Below are positions 35,776 through 44,281 of a stretch of 64,000 bases of DNA, in pieces. Every line of letters starts with the position of its first letter. Position 1 is the stretch's first letter. The DNA comes from Mucilaginibacter sp. UR6-11 (GTDB taxonomy: Bacteria; Bacteroidota; Bacteroidia; Sphingobacteriales; Sphingobacteriaceae). The stretch covers positions 1-64,000 of the forward strand of contig NZ_JAJIWO010000004.1 in the NCBI RefSeq assembly GCF_020880695.1, given 5' to 3'. A program made the translations under genes and the position numbers. The notes under the pieces are model-generated. The model was not told the origin of the DNA. It searched no databases and saw only the letters and a program-made list of their open reading frames with translations.

Positions 35776-36597
35776 ATGAAGGCGATACCTGTCAAGTCGA
35801 AGATCGATGCTTTGCAACTGTTAAAAATCAGTCCTTTTAAAGAGGTTATCAAACCTACGGTACCCCATAAACACGCGGATTATTTCGAGCTGATTTTTTT
35901 GAGCCAGGGTGCCGGATCACATGTGATCGACGACCGTATTTATGATGTACTGCCGCCTGCGGTTTATTTTTTAAAACCCGGTCAAACCCATTGCTGGGAT
36001 TTTTCGTGTATACCCAGGGGATTTGTCATCCTGTTCCGCGAAGAGCTGTTAAACCGCGAAAGTTTGGAGATTGTTTACCGCCTGCCCGCACACAGCCGTG
36101 TCGGTGACAGCGAAACCCTGCTCGAGCTGATCAGCCGGTTTCACCGGGACTACCTGGCGAAAAGTTCCGCCGCGCTGCTCAGGAGCTATTTACAGCTGAT
36201 CCTGTTAAAGGTATCGGAAGAACAGTACCGTCATAACCTGCAGCCTGAACAGCCCTTCAATCAGGTTTACTATCGCTTTAAAGGTCTTCTTAATGAACGC
36301 TATCAAAACGTCAGAAAGATAAAGGACTACGCGGCTATTTTAGGTATACCAGCTGGCCGGCTAAATGATATTTGTAAAAAAGCCTCGGGTAAAACACCTT
36401 CAACAATACTTAACGAACGGCTTTTGCTGGAAGCCAAAACACTGCTGAGCCATACTGCCCTGACCATAAAAGAGGTGGCGGCCGAACTTGATTTCGCCGA
36501 TACTTCGCACTTTGTAAAATTCTTCAAACTGAAAACCAACCTCACGCCGGGCCAATACAAGGAAATGGCCATACCACAAGTCCACAGGGCCGTTTAA
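35776..36597 (+). CDS. AraC-family transcriptional regulator
   Basis: A 273-residue regulator. The N-terminal cupin-like sensor domain (about residues 20-110) includes PHKHADYFELIFLSQGAGSH and FLKPGQTHCWDF. The C-terminal AraC double helix-turn-helix (about 170-268) includes KIKDYAAILGIPAGRLNDIC and IKEVAAELDFADTSHFVKFF. It lies 75 bp upstream of an outer-membrane barrel gene, and the spacer carries three TACCG(T/A)(A/T)A half-sites two of which are 21 bp apart, so it probably activates that gene in response to a small ligand. Confidence 0.93.
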   Translation: MKAIPVKSKIDALQLLKISPFKEVIKPTVPHKHADYFELIFLSQGAGSHVIDDRIYDVLPPAVYFLKPGQTHCWDFSCIPRGFVILFREELLNRESLEIVYRLPAHSRVGDSETLLELISRFHRDYLAKSSAALLRSYLQLILLKVSEEQYRHNLQPEQPFNQVYYRFKGLLNERYQNVRKIKDYAAILGIPAGRLNDICKKASGKTPSTILNERLLLEAKTLLSHTALTIKEVAAELDFADTSHFVKFFKLKTNLTPGQYKEMAIPQVHRAV

Positions 36598-36600
36598 TTA

Positions 36601-36645
36601 TACCGTAAATGGCAGGCAACCTACCGTAACCACCAGTTACCGATA
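36601..36645 (+). promoter_or_regulatory. candidate AraC-type binding sites upstream of the barrel gene
   Basis: TACCGTAA occurs at 36601-36608 and again at 36622-36629, 21 bp apart (two helical turns, same orientation), followed by TACCGATA at 36638-36645. Direct half-sites spaced about 21 bp are typical for AraC-family activators, and the adjacent upstream gene encodes one. Confidence 0.55.
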
Positions 36646-36672
36646 CTTACTTTTGGGTCGCATGTGCTGTCT

Positions 36673-39135
36673 ATGAAAACACGTTTAACTTTAAGCTGCC
36701 TGATCTTGTTTGTTTCGCTGAGCGCGCTGGCCCAACGCGCTGCTATCAAAGGAAAAATCACAGATTCAAAAACGAAATCACCGGTTGAGTACGCCAGTAT
36801 CGCTCTTTTTAAAAGCACCGACTCTTCCCTGGTTGCGGGCCAGGTAACCGGGAACGACGGCGCCTTTGTATTTAACGGGTTGCAGCCGGGTAGTTATCGG
36901 CTCAGGATCGTTTTTATCGGTTATGAAACCAGGTACATCCGGGATATTAAGCTTGACGGGGCACCGGCTGACCTGGGTAACATCCAGCTAAACCCGTCTA
37001 CAAAGATGTTAAGCGAAGTTGCGGTATCCGGGCAAAAAGTGTCCGCGCTGAATAAAATTGACAAACAAAGTTATAAAGCCGGGCAGTTCGAGTCGGCAAA
37101 GGGTGGTTCGGCGATAGACGTTTTAAAGAACCTGCCCTCAGTCGCGGTTAATTCAGAAGGCGATATCAGCGTGCGCGGCGCGGGCGGTTTTATGGTACTT
37201 ATCAACGGTAAACCGGTTCTGGCGGATGCACAAACCGTATTGACCCAGTTACCCGCCAACGCTATTGATAACATTGAACTGATCACCGCCCCTTCGGCTA
37301 AATACGACCCGGACGGCCGTGGCGGTATCATTAACATCATCACCAAAAAAGGCACCGCCGACGGGTTTACCCTGACCGCCAATGTACAGGGCGGTTTGCC
37401 CAGCACCACTGATTATAATAACCTGGAGAAACCAAAACGCCTCGGTGGCGATGCGACCATTAATTTCAGAAAAAAACAATGGGATGTTTCCGTCGGCTTA
37501 AACTATACACGTAACGACAACGAAGGTTATCGTGAAGGCGACGTTTACACAAAGAATGCCGGCAATAATACCATCACCCGCTTCCCGTCTGCGGGCGAGC
37601 GCAGCTTCGACCGGTATAATTACGCGGGTCGTTTATCAGTAAGCTATGCGGCAGATGCCCATAACGTGATATCGGGTGGTTTTTACAGCGGAAAAAGACA
37701 CCAGGCACGTTTAGCCGAGCTGCTTTATCATAATACTACTGCCGACCTGGCTACCGGTGCACTGATCAAAAGTACCACCTATTTCAATTCCAATCTGCAA
37801 ACGAAAGAGGGTACCTTCAACCTGGGCAACCTGGATTATTCCCATACCTTTGCCGATAAATCAAGTTTAACCGCCAGCTTGCAATATGAACATGATAACC
37901 TGTACGGTTCAACGCTCAACCGTAACCTGAAATACCCCAATACGGCAGACACCATTCAACTGGTCAATAATCCGTATAAAAGGCCAATCAACGCCTTCCG
38001 CTTTAAGCTGGACCATAGCATCAACATCGGAAACGGCAAACTTGAAAGCGGTTACCAGTTTCGTCATGATACGCAGGATGGCACTTTTGATTATTTTGTA
38101 ACCCCGGCAACTTCACAACCCGATATCGCCAAATTCAGGGGCAGCACGCATGCCGTTAATGAGATCAATGCGCTTTACAGCCAGTATACCGGGAAGGCGG
38201 GCCAGCTGGATTATGTAGCGGGCCTCAGGTATGAATATGCAACCCGGACGGTGGTTCTGTCCTACGATCCCAACCCGCATAACCTGAACCTGTCCAACCT
38301 GTTCCCGTCGGCCAGCCTGTTATATCATCTTACTGCCAGCACCAACCTGAAAGCCGGTTACAGCAAACGGGTACAACGTACCAGCAACCTTGAACTGAAC
38401 CCCATACCCGAACGGGAACATTCGGAGACATTGGAGGAGGGCGACCCCGACCTGCTGCCTGAATTTGTCGATTTGGCTGAGCTCGGTGTGAACCATGTAT
38501 TCAGCAAGGGTTCTTTTTTTAGCACGGTTTATTACCAGCACATTCAAAACCCAATTCAGCGGCTGAACAGTGTTTATGCCGATACGATACTGAACCGCGT
38601 TTATACCAATGCCGGCAGCGCCCGGCTGTTTGGACTGGAGGCGGGACTTAATATTTCGCCGTTTAAGTGGTGGACGCTTTACGCCGGCGCCAACCTGTAC
38701 AACTATAAGATCCATGGCGATATTGATATCCTGAACGTGCCTTTAACCCTCTCTAACACCCGCTGGGCATACTCGCTTAACGGTAATTCAAGCTTCGCGC
38801 CGGGTAGTAACTGGGGCGTACAGGTTAATATCAATTACCTGTCAAAGCGGCCGGCGGCCCAGGGCGAAGACAGCCGGTTTTTTGTACCGAATACCGCTGT
38901 CAAAAAAACAATGATGAAAGGACGGTTCACCGCCTCGCTGTTGTGGCAGAACATGAATATGGGCTTTTTGGGGGCCAATAAACAGCGGATCACCACCTCT
39001 GGCCCGGCATTTTACACAACGACGAACTATATTTCAGAAACGGATGTCTTCCTGATCAACCTTAGTTTTAACCTTAACCGGTTTACCAGCAAACTCAAAA
39101 TGCCGACAAGCGAAACCGGCGACCGGGAGTTTTAA
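36673..39135 (+). CDS. outer-membrane beta-barrel protein with carboxypeptidase-regulatory-like domain (TonB-receptor-like)
   Basis: Protein of 820 residues from the ATG at 36673; the GTG at 36664 is less likely because MKTRLTLSCLILFVSLSALAQ-type residues form the signal peptide directly from the ATG. A carboxypeptidase-regulatory-like domain lies at about residues 24-105 (AIKGKITDSKTKSPVEYASI). A plug-like domain follows at about 125-225 (SAIDVLKNLPSVAV, VRGAGGFMVLINGKPVL, DPDGRGGIINIITKKG), then a long barrel to the C-terminus. It lies downstream of an AraC-type regulator and upstream of the second CBM9/DOMON-like gene. The ligand is unknown. Confidence 0.9.
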   Translation: MKTRLTLSCLILFVSLSALAQRAAIKGKITDSKTKSPVEYASIALFKSTDSSLVAGQVTGNDGAFVFNGLQPGSYRLRIVFIGYETRYIRDIKLDGAPADLGNIQLNPSTKMLSEVAVSGQKVSALNKIDKQSYKAGQFESAKGGSAIDVLKNLPSVAVNSEGDISVRGAGGFMVLINGKPVLADAQTVLTQLPANAIDNIELITAPSAKYDPDGRGGIINIITKKGTADGFTLTANVQGGLPSTTDYNNLEKPKRLGGDATINFRKKQWDVSVGLNYTRNDNEGYREGDVYTKNAGNNTITRFPSAGERSFDRYNYAGRLSVSYAADAHNVISGGFYSGKRHQARLAELLYHNTTADLATGALIKSTTYFNSNLQTKEGTFNLGNLDYSHTFADKSSLTASLQYEHDNLYGSTLNRNLKYPNTADTIQLVNNPYKRPINAFRFKLDHSINIGNGKLESGYQFRHDTQDGTFDYFVTPATSQPDIAKFRGSTHAVNEINALYSQYTGKAGQLDYVAGLRYEYATRTVVLSYDPNPHNLNLSNLFPSASLLYHLTASTNLKAGYSKRVQRTSNLELNPIPEREHSETLEEGDPDLLPEFVDLAELGVNHVFSKGSFFSTVYYQHIQNPIQRLNSVYADTILNRVYTNAGSARLFGLEAGLNISPFKWWTLYAGANLYNYKIHGDIDILNVPLTLSNTRWAYSLNGNSSFAPGSNWGVQVNINYLSKRPAAQGEDSRFFVPNTAVKKTMMKGRFTASLLWQNMNMGFLGANKQRITTSGPAFYTTTNYISETDVFLINLSFNLNRFTSKLKMPTSETGDREF

Positions 39136-39200
39136 GTCATCGTCAGAAAAACCAGGCATTTACACCAGTTTAACATGAGCAATTTTATTTTTTAACTTTA

Positions 39201-39227
39201 ATATACGAAACATATCGTATATCTTTA
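39201..39227 (+). promoter_or_regulatory. 8-bp inverted repeat overlapping a promoter -7 element
   Basis: ATATACGA (39201-39208) and TCGTATAT (39215-39222) form a perfect inverted repeat with a 6-bp spacer. Its right arm overlaps the -7-like TATCTTTA (39220-39227), 16 bp before the start codon at 39244. This is the position expected for a repressor operator (PadR/TetR/MarR type). The repressor is not identified. Confidence 0.55.
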
Positions 39228-39243
39228 AGTAAATTATTATGAA

Positions 39244-40059
39244 ATGAAAACGAAGTTTAAATTCATACTGCTTACCTGCCTGGCACAAATGATTTCTTTG
39301 GATTTATTCCCTCAAAAACTACCTAATAAACAAACCGTTAGCCTGTGGGCACCGGCTAACCTGAAAATTGATGGTAAAACAACCGAGTGGAATAATCATT
39401 TCCAGGCCTATAACCGGGCGGTTGAGATTTATTATACGCTTTCAAATGATGATAAAAACCTGTATCTCACGGTTCAGGCAACCAACCGCGCAATTATCAA
39501 CAAGATCATCAATGGCGGTATTAGTTTCAGTATTACACCATCGGCTAAAAAAAATCAAGATGCAATAACTATTACCTACCCGGTGTTTGAAAGTTATGCC
39601 AGGCCGGGTTTAAATACGGGTAAAGCTTTTTTTGAGCAATCATCAACCAATATAGCTCTGGCCGATTCTATTGTGACGCTCAATAACCGCCGGCTGGAAG
39701 AAAAATCCAAACTGATCATGGTGACCGGCATTAGGGAAATTGACACGCTTATTTCGGTATACAATGACCACAATATTAAAGTGGCCGAAAAATTTGATAG
39801 CAAAATGGCCTATACTTATGAATTAGCCGTTGCGTTGGCTAACCTTGGGCTTTCCACAAACAAAGCAGGAAAATTTAATTATCATATTGTATTAAACGGT
39901 GAGAGCATACTGCCCGAAAGAGCGCCAGTTACGTCATTAAAGCAAGTCAGGCTATCGCCGGATATGAGCGACGGCCTGGTGGCCGCAAAATTAGGGCTGG
40001 AGGCCCAAACCACTTCGCCCACGGATTTTTGGGGCGAGTATACTTTAGCAAAAAACTAG
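39244..40059 (+). CDS. secreted CBM9/DOMON-like protein (paralogue of the one at 488)
   Basis: A 271-residue exported protein with a signal peptide of about 25 residues (ending DLFPQK). It shares the paralogue's layout: SLWAPANLKIDGKTTEWNN, FQAYNRAVEIYYTLSNDDK, the middle TLISVYND and the C-terminal PTDFWGEYTLAKN. The two Gly/Arg-rich tracts of the first copy are replaced by ordinary sequence. It again sits beside a carboxypeptidase-regulatory-like outer-membrane barrel gene (ends 108 bp upstream), but it has its own promoter with a candidate operator. The function is unknown; the recurrent pairing suggests a barrel-associated periplasmic or surface protein. Confidence 0.8.
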   Translation: MKTKFKFILLTCLAQMISLDLFPQKLPNKQTVSLWAPANLKIDGKTTEWNNHFQAYNRAVEIYYTLSNDDKNLYLTVQATNRAIINKIINGGISFSITPSAKKNQDAITITYPVFESYARPGLNTGKAFFEQSSTNIALADSIVTLNNRRLEEKSKLIMVTGIREIDTLISVYNDHNIKVAEKFDSKMAYTYELAVALANLGLSTNKAGKFNYHIVLNGESILPERAPVTSLKQVRLSPDMSDGLVAAKLGLEAQTTSPTDFWGEYTLAKN

Positions 40060-40140
40060 GCACATCATCATTTATCGTAATTTAAGCATTCGGCCTGAAA
40101 TAATGCTGAATTTTTACAAAACAGGTTCCCGTCAGTTAGC

Positions 40141-42639
40141 TTAATGCCTCCTGCGGTTAATCCACTTAACAACCTCAAACCAGCTTACCGAAATAAAACC
40201 TATCCCCGCGCTTATCCCCAGCTGCGCCGGCGGGAGCATCTTAAATTCAAAAAAATCTGCCAGCGGTTTTACATAGATCAACGCAGCGGATAAGGTTAGG
40301 GTAAGGCTGATAATGAGCCACATCAGTTTATTTTTATAGCCAACGGTAGTTAACAGGGAGTAATAAAATGAACGGTTAACGAGAGTCAGGAAAATGTTTG
40401 CCGAGAGCAGGCAACTAAAAACCATCGTACGTGTCAATTGCTCATTGAGCCCGGCGCTAACGGCATAATTATACGTAAACAAAGTGCCGGCGGTAATAAC
40501 CAGCCCCTGGATAACACTGGTTATTAACTCTTTCCAGTTAAAAAAAGTTGCGCTGAAAGGTCGCGGCGACCAAAGCATGGTGTTCTTCTCCATCGGCTCA
40601 TTCTCATAAACGATAGAGCAGGTCGGCCCCATGATCAACTCGAGGAAAATAATATGTACCGGGGAAAATATATTGGGATACACCCATCCCAGCACCAGGG
40701 GAATAAACACGGTCAGGATGATCGGGATATGAATAGAGATGATATACTGTATGGCTTTTTTCAGGTTTGCGTAGATGCGCCGTCCCATTGCAATGGCGTC
40801 GACCATTTTGGACAGGTCATCCTCCAGCAGGATAAGCGAGGCTGCTTCTTTGGCGATTTCGGTTCCCCGCCTGCCCATAGCAATCCCGATATGTGCGGAT
40901 TTTAGCGCAGGGCCGTCATTGACACCGTCGCCGGTCATGGCCACTATTTCGCCAGCGGCCTTCAAAACATTGATTATCTTCAATTTAGCATCCGGGAACA
41001 TCCGGCTGAAAATATTTGTTTTCGCTACCGCCTCTCCAAACTCCTTTTCAGGCAGTGCAAGCAACTCATCCCCGCTAATGCTTTTGTCGCTGCCGCGGAA
41101 ATTGATTTCCCTTGCAATCGCCTGCGTGGTCAGGGCATTATCGCCCGTCACAATCTTTACCACAATACCTGCTTTATAGAAAGCTTCAAGCACAGCATTA
41201 ATGTTTTTTTTGGGTGGATCATAGAAAGCGACCAGGCCGGCAAATACAAACTTAAATTCCTGCTGAGTGGCCGGAAAGTCATTGCCGTTAAAGTACGCTT
41301 CTGCCACACCCAATACCCGGTAACCATCCGCCGAAAATTTTTTGATCGCGGTTTCTACCGGTCCCTTTTGGTCAGCGCTCAGGCCGGAAACCTTCAGCAG
41401 GGCTTCGGGTGCCCCTTTGGCGGCGATAATCCGGGTGCCGTCCCTCCGTTCAAAAATATGGGTCATCATGGGCGGTTTGCCGCTTAAAGGATATTCGTGG
41501 GCCATGTGGTAGTCGGGGCGCTCGTCTGCGGCACAGGTACTCCGGTAAGCCTCGTGTAAAGCAACCTCCATCGGATCAAAAGGAATCGGCTCGCTGGCCC
41601 ACATAGCCAGTCGGATAAGCGCCCTGGCCTGTTCATCAAACGGCCCTTTGGCATCATAAAACTGCCCGGATTGGGCCAGATATATTTTTGCCAGGCTCAT
41701 CCTGTTTTCGGTAAGCGTCCCTGTTTTATCCGTACAAATCACCGATGCGCTGCCCAACGTTTCAACCGTCTTAATTTGTTTAACCACTACCCCAAGTTGC
41801 ATCAGCCGCCACGCTCCCAGCGCCATAAATGTTGTAAAAGCAACCGGTATTTCTTCCGGCAGGATACTCATGGCCAGCGTAAGTGCCTTGGTGAGGCTGG
41901 CCAGCCAATTGGCCGAATGGAGGTAGTTAATCGTCCAAACGATCACGAAAACAACACTACCGGCAATAACCATTTTTTTCACGAAGTTATTGATCTGCAG
42001 CTCCAGCGGCGTTTTCTCAGTTACAATAGCTTCCAGGCTCCTGCCGATCTGTCCTAAGCGGGTTTGGTCGCCAATGGCGGTTACCGTGGCTACGGCAAGT
42101 CCGCTGGAGACGGTTGTACCCTGAAAGACTAGGTGGTCGGCCGAAGACGGGTCCTTAAAAACGGGCAGGGACTCGCCGGTCAGCACACTTTCGTTCACAG
42201 AAAAGTCGTTTGAGCGCACAATGGTGCCATCGGCCGTAATGGATGTCCCTTCCTCAACCACCAGGCTGTCACCGACGACAAGGTCTTCACTTTTTATACT
42301 TGTTACGATACTATTACGGATGACCTTGCATTTTGGCTGGGTAAAATCTTTTAATTTATCCAGCGCTTTGTTGCTCCGTGAATTTTGGAAGAGGGATATC
42401 CCGGCGACAAAAACAACAGCCGCAGCCAGAAAGATGGCGTCCCCTTTCTTTCCGCTGATCAAATAGACAACAGCAGTTACCAGGAGTAAAACAACCATCG
42501 GCTCACGGGCCAGGTCCTTCAAAGCATCAAGTAAACCGTTGCTTTTTTTTAGCAGGAGGCGGTTAGATCCATATTTCAATCTTGAAGCAACAACCTCCTG
42601 CTCCTGCAGGCCACGTATATGGAAATTATTTTCCTCCAT
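40141..42639 (-). CDS. Ca2+-type P-type ATPase
   Basis: An 832-residue cation pump. The phosphorylation motif CTDKTGTLTENRM lies near residue 304, the TM4 ion-binding motif LPEEIPVAF near 263 (PEEIP, as in bacterial Ca2+-ATPase-like pumps), and the hinge MTGDGVNDGPALK near 574. The N-terminal cation-ATPase domain (GLQEQEVVASRLKYGSNRL) and the four C-terminal membrane helices are present. It probably extrudes Ca2+ or a similar cation. The gene is preceded by an unusual leader with its own Crp/Fnr-type promoter, a terminator hairpin and a small ORF that ends 3 bp before the ATG, so expression is probably attenuated or coupled. Confidence 0.9.
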   Translation of the reverse strand: MEENNFHIRGLQEQEVVASRLKYGSNRLLLKKSNGLLDALKDLAREPMVVLLLVTAVVYLISGKKGDAIFLAAAVVFVAGISLFQNSRSNKALDKLKDFTQPKCKVIRNSIVTSIKSEDLVVGDSLVVEEGTSITADGTIVRSNDFSVNESVLTGESLPVFKDPSSADHLVFQGTTVSSGLAVATVTAIGDQTRLGQIGRSLEAIVTEKTPLELQINNFVKKMVIAGSVVFVIVWTINYLHSANWLASLTKALTLAMSILPEEIPVAFTTFMALGAWRLMQLGVVVKQIKTVETLGSASVICTDKTGTLTENRMSLAKIYLAQSGQFYDAKGPFDEQARALIRLAMWASEPIPFDPMEVALHEAYRSTCAADERPDYHMAHEYPLSGKPPMMTHIFERRDGTRIIAAKGAPEALLKVSGLSADQKGPVETAIKKFSADGYRVLGVAEAYFNGNDFPATQQEFKFVFAGLVAFYDPPKKNINAVLEAFYKAGIVVKIVTGDNALTTQAIAREINFRGSDKSISGDELLALPEKEFGEAVAKTNIFSRMFPDAKLKIINVLKAAGEIVAMTGDGVNDGPALKSAHIGIAMGRRGTEIAKEAASLILLEDDLSKMVDAIAMGRRIYANLKKAIQYIISIHIPIILTVFIPLVLGWVYPNIFSPVHIIFLELIMGPTCSIVYENEPMEKNTMLWSPRPFSATFFNWKELITSVIQGLVITAGTLFTYNYAVSAGLNEQLTRTMVFSCLLSANIFLTLVNRSFYYSLLTTVGYKNKLMWLIISLTLTLSAALIYVKPLADFFEFKMLPPAQLGISAGIGFISVSWFEVVKWINRRRH

Positions 42640-42642
42640 TTA

Positions 42643-42744
42643 TCAGATGATTAACCTTCTCAGGGGAACAAAAAAACGGAACCGGGTGCCTCCGGTTCCG
42701 TAATGCCAGCAGGCACCGGCCTGAAACCCATGCTGCAGGGTCAT
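42643..42744 (-). CDS. possible 33-residue leader ORF of the Ca2+-ATPase gene
   Basis: ATG at 42744 to TGA at 42643-42645, followed directly by TAA and the ATPase ATG (42639). The peptide is basic at its end (GTRFRFFVPLRRLII). Its codons run through the terminator hairpin at 42670-42700. An even smaller 10-codon ORF (42773-42741) ends in an ATGA overlap with its start. Translation of these ORFs could couple to read-through of the terminator. Coding is unproven; the geometry is the only evidence. Confidence 0.3.
   Translation of the reverse strand: MTLQHGFQAGACWHYGTGGTRFRFFVPLRRLII
42670..42700 (-). terminator. intrinsic terminator/attenuator in the Ca2+-ATPase leader
   Basis: CGGAACCGG (42677-42685) and CCGGTTCCG (42692-42700) form a 9-bp GC-rich stem with a 6-nt loop, followed on the minus strand by seven T (plus-strand A670-A676). 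It lies 31 bp upstream of the ATPase ATG with no annotated gene before it on this strand, so it ends a short leader RNA or sRNA unless read through. Confidence 0.8.
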
Positions 42745-42782
42745 TTACCGAAACAGGAATAAATTCCATCCATCGGTTAACC

Positions 42783-42847
42783 CAAAATTAAACAGTTGCC
42801 CACAGGCCGGGCAGAACAGCGATCAATTTTTTTGATGATTCTGGTCA
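42783..42847 (-). promoter_or_regulatory. Crp/Fnr-type promoter driving the Ca2+-ATPase leader
   Basis: On the minus strand: distal dyad TGACCAGAATCA (42847-42836); proximal near-dyad TGATCGCTGTTC (42825-42814), starting exactly 22 bp downstream; 23 bp; then a perfect -7 element TAATTTTG (42790-42783). Predicted start of transcription is near 42778. The same geometry recurs at six other promoters in the island. Confidence 0.65.
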
Positions 42848-42887
42848 TTTAAACTCCCAGGCTCTGAAAAGAATTTAAAGTAATTTG

Positions 42888-42930
42888 TGACCCCTGTCAT
42901 AATAATAATAAGGCCGAATAGGCATTTTTG
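42888..42930 (+). promoter_or_regulatory. Crp/Fnr-type promoter of the LOG-family gene
   Basis: TGACCCCTGTCA (42888-42899) is preceded by TG (TGTGA core), then follow 23 bp and the -7 element CATTTTTG (42923-42930). The start codon is at 42953. The 22-bp upstream position holds no good second dyad. Confidence 0.65.
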
Positions 42931-42952
42931 TAGTGTTCTAACCAATCTTGTC

Positions 42953-43681
42953 ATGAGCAACACCAATAAATCCGAGATTATCTTTTTGGAAGGTCCGCAG
43001 TCCAGATGGAAAGAGTTGACCTTCGCTTTCGAAACCATGCGCGAGCTGATCCGGGGGTTCCGCGGGCTACACTTTGTGGGGCCCTGTATTACCATTTTCG
43101 GTTCGGCACGTTTTAAAGAGGATCACCCCTATTACGGCTTGACACGCCAGGCAGCCGCCACCTTTGCCCGCCTGGGATTTACGATCCTGACCGGCGGCGG
43201 CCCCGGATTAATGGAAGCCGCCAATCGCGGAGCGCGCGATGTTGGCGGCCGTTCAGTTGGCTGCAATATCCAGTTGCCGGTTGAGCAGCAGCCCAACCCT
43301 TACCTCGATAAATGGATCCGGATGCAACATTTTTTTGTCCGCAAAATATTGCTGGTCAAATATTCCTATGCTTTTGTGGTCATGCCGGGCGGCTTTGGTA
43401 CGCTGGATGAATATTTTGAGGCCTTAACGCTCATTCAAACCCATAAGATCAAAGATTTCCCGGTTATTATTTTCGGCAAAGAATACCATAAGGAATTGAT
43501 CGCCCATATCGAACTTATGCAACAGAACGCAACCATCGCCGTGGCCGACAGGTCATTGTTTTTAGTGACCGATGATATCGGGGAGGCCGTCGCCCTGATC
43601 AGGGAAAAAAGCATCAAATCATTCGGGCTTCGGCCGGAAGTAAAAATGAAGCCGTTTAAATGGCTTTTTGAACAAAGCTGA
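42953..43681 (+). CDS. LOG-family Rossmann-fold protein (TIGR00730 type)
   Basis: A 242-residue protein from the ATG at 42953; an upstream GTG at 42887 would place the promoter dyad inside the gene and is rejected. LOG motifs are intact: FGSARFKEDHPYYGLTRQA, GGGPGLMEAANRGARDVGG (about residues 82-100) and the PGGFGTLDEYFEALTLIQ segment (about 145-162), the signature of nucleoside-monophosphate phosphoribohydrolases. It likely cleaves AMP or a related nucleotide. It is the first plus-strand gene of the stress island, directly behind a predicted Crp/Fnr-type promoter. Confidence 0.92.
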   Translation: MSNTNKSEIIFLEGPQSRWKELTFAFETMRELIRGFRGLHFVGPCITIFGSARFKEDHPYYGLTRQAAATFARLGFTILTGGGPGLMEAANRGARDVGGRSVGCNIQLPVEQQPNPYLDKWIRMQHFFVRKILLVKYSYAFVVMPGGFGTLDEYFEALTLIQTHKIKDFPVIIFGKEYHKELIAHIELMQQNATIAVADRSLFLVTDDIGEAVALIREKSIKSFGLRPEVKMKPFKWLFEQS

Positions 43682-43707
43682 TGTACATGGTAATCCGGAC
43701 GTGGAAC

Positions 43708-43772
43708 TGACCTATATCACCATCCGGGATGATCACGATCATAACGCCGGCGTTTCTGTATTGCGAGATTTG
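43708..43772 (+). promoter_or_regulatory. double Crp/Fnr-type dyad and promoter of hsp20
   Basis: Two exact dyads lie 22 bp apart: TGACCTATATCA (43708-43719) and TGATCACGATCA (43730-43741, extended to ATGATC-AC-GATCAT). After 23 bp comes the -7-like GAGATTTG (43765-43772). The start codon is at 43802. This is the clearest instance of the shared architecture. Confidence 0.75.
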
Positions 43773-43801
43773 GGTTATTAATTCATCAATAAAATAAATC
43801 T

Positions 43802-44233
43802 ATGACAACTTTAGTAAAATCAAATCGCTTTCCGTCATTAAGATCAATGATGGAAGATTTCTGGAGCACAGACCGATTTTTCGAGCAGCCATTTACCGAC
43901 GGTGATTTTCTGCCGGCAGTAAACATCCGTGAAACTAAAAACCACTACAAGCTGGATGTAGCTGTTCCGGGTTTTAAAAAGGACGATTTTAAGATCACTA
44001 CAGAGGACGGCCTGCTGACCATCAGTGCGGAAACCAGTAAAGAAGAAAATGTGGAAAATGAAAATTATACCCGCAGGGAATTTTCGTCTTCTTCTTTCAC
44101 CCGTACATTCAACTTGCCCGACAATGCCGACGAGGACGATATCAGCGCCAACTATCACAATGGCTTGCTGGAGATCGAACTCAAAAAAACCGGCAAGAGC
44201 AGGACCGCAAAAAAAGAGATCAAAGTTGACTAA
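43802..44233 (+). CDS. Hsp20/alpha-crystallin small heat-shock protein
   Basis: A 143-residue holdase chaperone. The alpha-crystallin domain spans about residues 38-130 (AVNIRETKNHYKLDVAVPGF, DDFKITTEDGLLTISAE, SSFTRTFNLPDNADEDDI) and includes the C-terminal GLLEIELKK strand motif. It protects unfolding proteins under stress. It starts the hsp20-ppsA-hdeD unit, with a weak terminator-like hairpin before ppsA that may set stoichiometry. Confidence 0.97.
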   Translation: MTTLVKSNRFPSLRSMMEDFWSTDRFFEQPFTDGDFLPAVNIRETKNHYKLDVAVPGFKKDDFKITTEDGLLTISAETSKEENVENENYTRREFSSSSFTRTFNLPDNADEDDISANYHNGLLEIELKKTGKSRTAKKEIKVD

Positions 44234-44242
44234 TAAGTTATC

Positions 44243-44267
44243 CCCGCAGGCGGGGCCTGCGGGTTTT
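44243..44267 (+). terminator. intercistronic terminator/attenuator between hsp20 and ppsA
   Basis: CCCGCAGG (44243-44250) and CCTGCGGG (44256-44263) with a 5-nt loop are followed by TTTT. It lies between the hsp20 stop and the ppsA start. No separate ppsA promoter of the island type is visible, so partial read-through is likely. Confidence 0.7.
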
Positions 44268-44281
44268 CTCCCGACAACACT

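Noticed and set aside
42887..42952. Upstream GTG start for the LOG-family gene
   Set aside because: It would place the exact dyad and -7 element inside the coding region and adds 22 residues unlike the family; the ATG at 42953 fits better.
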